The notes under the pieces are model-generated. The model was not told the DNA's origin and made no database searches. It saw only the letters and a program-made list of their open reading frames with translations. Source: Symsagittifera roscoffensis (lineage: Eukaryota > Xenacoelomorpha > Acoela > Convolutidae). Taken from it: a stretch of 64,000 nucleotides of DNA. Made by a program: the position numbers and the translations under genes. Shown here piece after piece: positions 56,828 to 64,000 of this stretch (position 1 is the first letter of the stretch; every line of letters begins with the position of its first letter). Where the stretch lies: assembly GCF_963678635.1 (NCBI RefSeq), contig NC_087067.1, positions 24,251,547-24,315,546 on the forward strand, written 5' to 3'.

Positions 56828-57400
56828 TTGTTCAGACTTTCGATACGAAAGTAATTGTTCCGACTTTCGATGCGAAAGTAACGGAATATTTGTGCTCGGG
56901 GTGGGTTTTTTTTCTTCAGACAAATTTCGACTTTTTAACTAGCCATTTTTGACGGAATTTTCTTATATCATTCGAAAGGTATTGTTGTCCTGAGCTCAAA
57001 TTTGAAAAAATATTTCACCTGTGATCATTTTTCGTAAAGTTATGAGGGTTTAAAGATTGCCATTTTGGCCATTTTGACCAATTTGGGACAATTAACGCGC
57101 GATATAATTCGCGCTATTAACGCGTAAGCGGAGATTTAATCCGTCTTATAAATTGTTCCAAGTTGGTTGAATGAAGCTTATTTGCCATAATTGATTTGTT
57201 ACAAGGAACGAAACCTCTCTTTTTGTACATTAAATGGCGTGTGGGGGGATGATTTTCATAAAAAATTTCAAATTTTAGAAGAAAAAAAATTTCATTTTAT
57301 TTTATTTCATTTAATTTTTTTATGTTATTACTGCTGCTCCATAAACCTTAAAAGGCAGTCGGAACATTCAGGGCTTCGCCCTGATACGAGCAGTCTTGTT
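56828..57400 (+). mobile_element. Family A Helentron-like element, copy A9, with a doubled 5' end
   Basis: The complete copy is 56855-57400. Just before it, 56828-56854 is a second 5' end (TTGTTCAGACTTTCG plus the palindrome), so two starts are stacked. Intact AGGGC-TTC-GCCCT hairpin and CTTGTT end. It lies between exons 1 and 2 of the GTPase gene. Confidence 0.7.
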
Positions 57401-57454
57401 AGAGTTTTCGTTTCAAAAGAAAGACGGGAGTGAAGAAAGAAATAGAGAGATTAC

Positions 57455-57731
57455 GGTCTTTTCGAACATGACCCTCTCGAGTGTGTTGTCCTGAAGAGTG
57501 AGGCTGTCGGGGTCAGTCACCACCACAGAAGAGTCTGTTCCCCCTACCCCTCCCCCCTCCCCCTCCCCCTCCTCCTCGTCCTCGCCCTTCCCCTACTGTT
57601 CCAGTAACTCCTTCTGCTGCTAGTGCGGCTGTTGCTGATGTCGCGGGCGACGGACTCTTACTGGTCTTGCCTGAAATATCATTTACTGGCGGAAGAGGTG
57701 TTATCGGCGCGTTTCCTGCTACCCACCCCTC
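57455..57731 (-). CDS. Rho-like GTPase, candidate exon 1 (N-terminal extension; frame broken in a G-rich run)
   Basis: The 3' part (DSSVVVTDPDSLTLQDNTL, then ERVMFEKT) ends in phase 0 at the donor GTAATC and fits exon 2. The 5' part, after an acceptor ATATTTTAG at 57733, reads Ala/Thr/Pro/Gly-rich in a different frame. The two registers meet in a run of GGGGAG-type repeats (about 57545-57595). Either one base is wrong there, or the exon starts within it, or it is a true frameshift. No initiator Met was found, so a further upstream exon beyond 57.7 kb is likely. Confidence 0.45.
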
Positions 57732-58159
57732 CTAAAATATACTGGGCAACAAAAAAATAGTATTTTTTAGGATGTTTGCGAAAACCCTATGGTTGCTCGA
57801 ATTTTGAGACTTAACGGGAACTAATTACAATTTTTTTCCACACTGTTTTGTATTGAACTGCTTTTTATGGGAACGTTTTGTACATACACGAATTTTTTTT
57901 CATGGATCGGAAAGAAATGATCTCAGATACATTTTTAAAATTCAAATAGCATTCAAAAATGCATTTTTAAATTCATTGTTTTCTTTTAACGATTCGCTGG
58001 TCTATTCCGGTCCGCAAAAAGCTATTTTTTTTTCATTTAAATGTAACTTTTCTCAATCATGGAATGAAAAAATAAAAAACTATATTAGGCCATTAAAATC
58101 AGTTTTTGACTTTCTTTAAAAACGCAGCTCAAATTTTTTATTAATCCTCAACAACGGTC
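57732..58159. other. No feature recognised
   Basis: AT-rich. A phrase around 57840-57885 (CTGTTTTGTATTGAACTGC, GGAACGTTTTGTACA) resembles 1430-1480 (CTGTTTTGTATTGGAGTG, GGGATTGTTGTGTAC), so a short dispersed repeat may be present at both places. Confidence 0.35.
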
Positions 58160-58620
58160 CTTTTTGTCTGACTTTTGAAGAAAACAGAATATTTATGCCC
58201 GGCGTGGTTTTTTATTCAGTCAATTTTTGTCGATCAAAATGATGGTTTTCAACTAAAAAATTTTATACCCCATTAAAGATATCAACTTCCTGAGATCAAA
58301 TTTAAAAAGATATTATTTTTTGTAAAGTTCTGGCAAATTGGCCATGTTCTGGACTAAACTATGTGCGCTTTGAAGGGTTTATCCATAAGGCTGAGAGCGT
58401 AACGCGAATTGTTTATGCATGGCGAATGTTCTTGCACAACAAAATAGTTCCAAATTGAATTGAGGCTAGCTTATTGCTCGTATTAAGGTCGTACGATTCA
58501 AAATTTTAAAGTTTGATATTTGATTTTGTCCAAAATTTACAAATTTTCAATATTTTTTCCCAAAAACTGTTCAATATGAATTAAGTGAGAGTCGGAACAT
58601 TCAGGGCTAATGAACATTCG
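58160..58620 (+). repeat. Worn family A copy
   Basis: Keeps GACTTTTGAAGAAAACAGAA, a GGCGTGGTTTTTTATTCAG block and GTCGGAACATTCAGGGCT near the end. Otherwise strongly diverged. Confidence 0.4.
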
Positions 58621-61320
58621 GAGCATTACATTAAAAACCAGTTTGCATTAATTTTTTCAATAAGTTTTTCTCAACAAGTTTTTCAACATGTTCATATTTT
58701 GTATCAATTAACCTTTTGCAGCTGCTGTTTCCATAAATGGGTCGTTATTAATTGTGCGTGAGCCGGTTTTGTGACATTGCTTCCTTGTCACTTTTCTTAA
58801 ACATTGTAGAAAAATGTTCAGTGACAAAATTTGATTGTATTAACTAGTGCATTTTTGTCCATTTTATCTAGTGCACTGCAGTAATATATTGCATTGACAA
58901 ATTTTTGCAAACAAATCCAGATTTACAGTGTTGAGACGTGAACAAATTTTGAGATGCGAAACAAGCTAGTTCCTTATTTCATATGAAACACATGTAAAAA
59001 AACACAATGAAAAAGCACCTTTGAAAAAGTTTTCCCGCTAGCACAAAGTTTTCAATTCCTATTTCACCTCCATTTCTTTGTTCAAACTGTTCAAATAAAG
59101 CTCGGAAGCACAATGCATACTAGTGTGTTTTTTTATAGTGAGGCAGGGAAACATATTGAACAAATGATTCATAGTAGCAGAAATGAGTGACAAGGTATTT
59201 TTTGATAAACTTACATACAAGGAGAGATCAATTTCTTGGTTGGATTGTGACAACCAAGTGGCACTAACAAGGTGTTCTAATTAAAACCAGCAATCAAGAG
59301 CACTAGTTCAACAAGGAAAAGATTGAATACTGATTGGTAGAGCAACATTTTTTTTTTTTTTCAAAACAAAGAAGCGAATTTTCTCACCCAATCATTTTGA
59401 CACGTATTCTAAACTTGGACCAAGTTCGCAACCTCCCCCAAAAGCCAATTGGCGATGGGATGATGTTAACTTTGTTCTTAATTGGAAATTTACAGCCAAT
59501 CAGAATTGAGCCTTGTACATGCAGCGCTTAGCAAAAAATATACAAATTAAACGATAAAAAAGTTTTTTTTTGTAAACACCTAGAAAATCTAGGCATTACA
59601 TCATGGTGCCTTAATTAATAACCCTTTTTTAAAAAGTTATCTTTAAAAATGTGTGCTTTGTGCTCACTCCACTCTCGCACTGAATATAATATAAAATTTG
59701 GAACCTGAAGAATTTTTTTGGTTTAGTTTGTCAAAATTGATATCGTAAACTAGTACAAATATGAGACCTTTTTGGTTAACTAAAAATAAGATTTTTTTTT
59801 GCTAGCTCTTGGGTTTTTCTAGGTTTTCTTCTATAAATATTTCAATGAAAACTTGAAAAAATTGGAATATATATATTTTATTATTTTGAATGCGCCATCT
59901 TAATAAATTTAGATTAAATTGCAGGAACGCTGAAATTTTTATTTGAGCGACTTTTTAATGATCCATGATGTTATTTCATTCAATTAACGATATTCAGAAT
60001 TTTTTACATTTGAATAGATGAGGACAATTGAAACTATTCAGTCAATTGGTTATTTATTCCAAATTAAACCAAAAACTGTTCAAACTTTGCTCACGTTCAT
60101 GTTCATTGGATGCTTTTGACATTATTTTTTTTTACAGCTAGATTTTCAGATTGAGTACCAGGAACATGAAACATTGTCAAAAAGTTTCGTTTTACTTTTA
60201 AAATGAATATTTCAGCGAAACACTAAAATTATTTTCAATTACAGTCATTGTGGTCGATTACAAAGATGATCTGTTAATGCGCTGTTTTTTTCTTAGATAT
60301 GGTAAGATTCGAAAATAGATATCCCCTGGTACTGGTTGCAGCTGACATTAGAAAATATGTAACAAAAAGATAACAAAACATTTCGGTTTCACAGCTAAAT
60401 CAGCGCTCTTCGTTGGACCAATCGTCAAAATTTTTAAACTAATTTTTCTAGACACTGTTAAATTTTTTGGATTTTTAGAGCATCAATTGAATCGATGGAA
60501 GAAACAAAAACCTACCCGATCTTAAAATTTTGTCACAAAGATACCCAAGTTGAAATTGAAGTTTCCTACAAACTAATAATTTAATCAACTCATTGGAAAC
60601 TGAAAAAACGGTTTATATGAAAGAAAAAAGGTTCATGATTTCAAATTCACGAACTTGAAAGTAAAAAAAACGACCATATGCCACTACTTCCTACCAATGT
60701 GATCAACTATATGCACACGCCAAAATTTCACGCCGTTCCGTCATAATTGCCAAAATTTTGCAAGTGTTATTGAACTTGAAAAATTGCACTGGAGACGTGA
60801 TTGAAATCTGGTTTAAATGAAAAGATTTAAATACTGAAATGTAAAGCTGAAATAAAGATATAATTCTTCATTCGATTATCGTTGATTTACAAAATTCCAA
60901 ACTGGTATTTTTGAAATTTAATTAAAGTGCAAAAAATTATCAGCTACTAAAAATTTTCATGTTAAGACTTAAGACTGATCTAAATATATATAATTTTTTC
61001 AAATTCAAAATGTTAATTTAATTGACTTTCTTCTTTTTTGCCAAGTAATCGCTATTTCATCTAACTGTCTGGTGGAAAATTGTTATTGATCATCTTTTTT
61101 GATACAAATTTTATTTCAAAATGATTGCTTTTTATTTTGGGTATACTTTTTGATTTGGTGCCTTTCTAATTTGCAGAACTTTCCTAGTTCACAGTTTTTA
61201 GGCGAGGAATTTTTTTAAAAAGAATCATGTTCAACAAAATAAATGAAAATAAATTTTTGATCAAGTAGCATAGATTGTTCTAATTAGCTGTTTCAAAAAT
61301 AAAGACAGTTATCGGATCAA
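58621..61320. other. Long AT-rich stretch, no feature supported
   Basis: No exon with acceptor, donor and plausible frame could be defended on either strand. CCAATCAGAATTG and CCAATTGGCGATGG near 59450-59505 are CCAAT-like but isolated. Confidence 0.35.
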
Positions 61321-61460
61321 TCATAATAATAATCATAATCATAATAATAATAATCATAATTACAATAATAAAAATGACTGAAAAATTAATCATCAAAATA
61401 ATCAAACCTATCTTAATAGTAACAATCATCATAATAATCATAATCTAAAAAATAAAAACA
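61321..61460. repeat. Imperfect ATCATAATA microsatellite-like tract
   Basis: Many ATAAT/ATCATAAT units with interruptions. A related tract with the same following sequence (ATGACTGAAAxATTAATCATC) lies at 63330-63540. Confidence 0.6.
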
Positions 61461-61523
61461 ATGATTTAAAAAAATAACAAAAATTCATTATAAGAAAATC
61501 ATAATCAGAAAAGCAGTAGTTTC

Positions 61524-61666
61524 TCAAGATGCCTTCTTAGGCGTCTTGAGAAAAAGTTGAAGAATTTCGTCCAAAACGAGTACCATAGGGTTAGTACTGG
61601 AGGATGGATACGTTGCGTGGTGAAGAAAATCGTTTAATGACTTGGTGAAAGATGTTAAAAGCGTTA
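61524..61666 (-). CDS. Candidate terminal exon of an unknown gene
   Basis: 143 nt after a T-rich acceptor (TTTTTTTTAG), open for 46 codons to TGA, entering in phase 1. It encodes FTKSLNDFLHHATYPSSST then a hydrophobic VLVLDEILQLFLK and a basic end (TPKKAS). The neighbour at 62689-62834 is a decayed copy. Earlier exons of this gene would lie to the right, possibly outside the window. No family recognised. Confidence 0.4.
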
Positions 61667-61682
61667 CTAAAAAAAAACAATT

Positions 61683-61959
61683 AAAAAATTTAGTTTGCGG
61701 CAATTTGCTTTTCGAGGCTGCAAGCTCACACCGAATAACATCCCGATTGTAAGCAATAAGTTTTTTCAAAATAATTGAGTAAAATATTAGCAAACGAAAA
61801 CTTTTATCCTGAAAAAGTTGACAGATTTGTTTTCGTTTGCTATTATATTGGCCATTATTTTTACTCAATTATTTTGAAAAAAATATATTGCTTACAATCG
61901 GGATGTTATTCGGTGTGACCTTGCAGCCTCGAAAAGCAAATTGCCGCAAACTAAATTTT
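61683..61959. repeat. Near-perfect inverted repeat (arms ~115-130 bp)
   Basis: Arm 61683-61800 and arm 61830-61959 are inverted copies sharing TTTAGTTTGCGGCAATTTGC, CACACCGAATAACATCCCGA and TTGTAAGCAATA. The loop is about 30 bp. The right arm is also found, without its partner, at about 63570-63690. Arms are too similar to be old. Confidence 0.7.
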
Positions 61960-62250
61960 CGCCGTAACTCTGAAAACTTTTGCAAAGAGACGAAATCTGC
62001 AATAATTTGAAAAAAGATATACAAAACTTGATTTATCAAAGAGTTTCACAAGCACCTATTCACAGATTAAGGAACTGTTATTAATAATCAAGAATTCTGA
62101 AGTGCCCAAAGCAAACAGAAATTTCCTATGGTGATTTTTTTCTTCAAGCTTGAAGGTCATATTTTGGAGTTCCTCCCAGCAATTGAGGCGGCATAATTGG
62201 TACCGTAAGTGTGTCCCAACAAGCAACTTTTGAATTAGAATAAAATGCAT
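61795..62250. repeat. Direct repeat partner of 63540-64000
   Basis: From ATCCTGAAAAAGTTGACAG through GAGGCGGCATAA the sequence recurs at 63546-63968 with moderate divergence. The second member runs to the window edge. Minus-strand ORFs over both are repeat coincidences. Confidence 0.65.
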
Positions 62251-62688
62251 TTCAAAACTTAATTAACACTAGTACCCCGCATTGACAAAGCTACGATTGC
62301 AACCAATTCTTATACAAATGTTTACAAGTGAGTACTTAAACGTATCTAACACCCTTAAAACTATAACTAATAAAACCGGGTTGTACAATGGAAAAGTCAA
62401 AATATAGTAAAAAAACTGAATAAGAAAAAAGTAAAAAATTTGTTATCGAAATATGCAATTAAACATTAAAAAAAAGATCATCTAAGAATTGATTTTGGAT
62501 TGGTCATTTTGATTTTTCAAGCTCTGACGAAGACTTAAAAAGACCTTATTTGAAATCCGTTTTGCCGCTGCAGTGGAAATTATATCATTAATTCATATGC
62601 CGGCCTTTTTTGCAACTTTCGAGAAAACATTGCAACCCCCGTAAAAAAATAGGTCCAAAAATTTACAACTTGTTTTCACCCTTCAAAA

Positions 62689-62834
62689 CTAGTATCTTGC
62701 CTTCTTAGGCGTCTTGAGAAAAAATTGAAGAATGTAGTCCAAAACGAGTACAACAGGGTTAGTACTGGAGGAAGGATACGTTGTGTGGTGAAGGAAATCT
62801 TTTTATGACTTGGTGAAAGATGTTCAAAGCGTTA
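62689..62834 (-). pseudogene. Decayed duplicate of the 61524-61666 exon
   Basis: Same acceptor (TTTTTTTAGTAACGCTTT) and recognisable throughout, but with in-frame TGA and TAA early on and several substitutions (for example the LDE codons changed to LDY). It ends at TAG instead of TGA. It lies about 1.17 kb to the right of the intact copy. Confidence 0.5.
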
Positions 62835-63310
62835 CTAAAAAAAGACAATTCGAAAACTTTCAAAACCATGATATTGCACAGCAATTAAGCAGTTTATGAC
62901 ACGATAAAGCAATTTTCTAACAAAAAATAAAGTATTTCGAACCAAGCAAAGCAGTTCAATCCAATTGTCTAATAGCAGCATAAAAACACCCATTTTTCAG
63001 AAAAAAGAGACGGTTCAAATGGAGATATATTTCCTTGTTATTTGTTATTTGAAAAAATTTTTGGTGAAAAAATATCGGAAGTTGACAAGTTTTTGATTTT
63101 TTTGTGACGTTTTAAGCAATCAATAAATTGCATTTTGCAAAAAATGCTCATTAGTTGATGCTTTTGTAGAAACTTTAGAAAATGCTATTTTTGGTACTAC
63201 GGTTTTGATAATATTGATTACACCCTATTAACGATAAAGGACGTTTTTACATACCGAGAGGCGTCCCCTTAAACCCTTTGAAATGTTCCCTCAGTACTAG
63301 AAACTAGTGT
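62835..63310. other. No feature recognised
   Basis: AT-rich spacer between the decayed exon and the second CATAAT tract. Confidence 0.35.
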
Positions 63311-63314
63311 TTTT

Positions 63315-64000
63315 TTTTAATGCAAATAAACAATCATCATAACAATAATGAGCATAATATTAATCATAATAACAATTATAATAATGACTGAAATATTAAT
63401 CATCAGAAAATTCATACTTATCAGAACAGCGACAATATTCATATTAATCATAATCGAAAGAATAAGAACAAGATCATAAAAAACATTAACAAAAATCATA
63501 ATACGAAAATCATAATCAGAATTGCAGTAATTTGGACAGCTTTTCATCCTGAAAAAGTTGACAGATTTGTTTTCATATGCCATTATATTGGCCGATGTTT
63601 TTACTCAATTATTTTGAAAAAATTATTGCCTACAGTCAGGATGATACTCGGTGTGAGCTTGCAGCCTCGAAAAACAAATTGCCGCAAACTGAAAAAATTG
63701 CCGTAATTTGACAAAACACCGTAAATTTTCGCCGTTTTTTTGAAAACATTTCCAAAAAGACGAAATCTGCAATAAGTTGAAAAAAGATATACAAAACTTG
63801 ATTGCTCGAAGAGTTTCCCGAGCACCATTTTACAAAGTAAGGAATTGTTATTATTAATCATGAATTTTAAATCGCCTAAAGCAAACAGAAACTTCTTTTA
63901 GTGATATTGTTCTTCAAATTTGAAGATCATTTTTGGAGTTCCATCCAGCAATCGAGGCGGCATAAATGAAAGTTTACATTTGTCATAACAGGCAACTTTT
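63315..64000. repeat. Second copy of the CATAAT tract and following repeat (runs off the window)
   Basis: 63315-63540 is the AT tract with ATCATAATCAG at its end; 63541-64000 matches 61795-62250. Between the two, the exon and left hairpin arm present in the first copy are missing here. Confidence 0.6.

Larger units (their letters stand above)
39031..57731 (-). other. Gene model: divergent Rac/Cdc42/Rho-like small GTPase, seven exons
   Basis: Minus-strand exons at 57455-57731 (uncertain), 56350-56539, 53040-53164 or its duplicate 48978-49102, 46027-46162, 45094-45236, 39704-39850 and 39031-39199. From exon 2 to exon 6 all junctions are GT-AG and phases match (1, 0, 1, 0). The product has the G1 loop GAPKVGKT after a KVHCVVV strand as in Rac/Cdc42, the CFS...WVP segment of Rho proteins, G4 TKSDL, a G5-like TSSLNGKG, a polybasic tail and CSVM at the C-terminus. 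Switch II is changed: DTAGQE is replaced by DVPSPG. A Ser/Gly/acidic N-terminal extension precedes the GTPase fold. Introns are full of families A, B and D. Confidence 0.7.

Noticed and set aside
63317-63861. Two minus-strand frames with hydrophobic Ile/Met/Val runs
   Set aside because: They translate the CATAAT tract and a copied repeat; low complexity and no conserved frame in the partner copy.
1-64000. CRISPR arrays, bacterial operons, phage or rRNA genes
   Set aside because: No regularly spaced direct repeats with unique spacers, no Shine-Dalgarno-led gene runs and no rRNA-like sequence; splicing and repeats show a eukaryote.

Overview
The window reads as an AT-rich animal genome. It has GT-AG introns, Ty3/gypsy-type LTR retrotransposons, Helentron-like and hAT-like non-autonomous elements, and very short exons in long repeat-filled introns. 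There are no operons, ribosome binding sites or CRISPR arrays. The species cannot be named from the sequence alone; an aquatic invertebrate or tunicate is possible but is only a guess. There is a 200-base N gap at 2598-2797.

Left half (3.7-34.3 kb, + strand): five short exons join in one unbroken frame of 240 codons. They encode a 239-residue protein with a hydrophobic N-terminus, followed by an AATAAA signal, and I do not recognise the family. Intron 1 (about 20 kb) holds a 16.8-kb LTR retrotransposon (4047-20889). Intron 2 holds a 5.2-kb one (24296-29527) with a perfect 5-bp target duplication. Both lie antisense to the gene. The large element carries decayed gag, protease, RT, RNase H, an integrase tail, an env-like gene and an extra 3' ORF. 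Both elements lack the integrase catalytic core.

Right half (39.0-57.7 kb, - strand): seven exons form a divergent Rac/Cdc42/Rho-like small GTPase. It has a recognisable P-loop (GAPKVGKT), a TKSDL base-recognition motif, a polybasic tail and a CaaX end (CSVM), but switch II lacks DTAGQE. Exons 2 to 6 join with matching phases. Its third exon sits in a 4.06-kb tandem duplication (47596-51654 / 51655-55740), so it is present twice; including both copies would break the frame. The two genes converge.

The spaces between exons are mostly repeats. Family A (about 530-550 bp, at least nine copies) and family B (about 620 bp) share a Helentron/HINE-like build: a TTGTTCCG start, a subterminal inverted copy of that start, a 3' hairpin and a CTTGTT end. 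Family C (five copies, about 370-420 bp) looks hAT-like. A 395-bp inverted-repeat element with a 9-bp target duplication is nested inside a family B copy. Several fold-back elements and degenerate tRNA-like heads are also present. At the right edge a small terminal exon (- strand, 61524-61666) has a decayed second copy 1.2 kb away.
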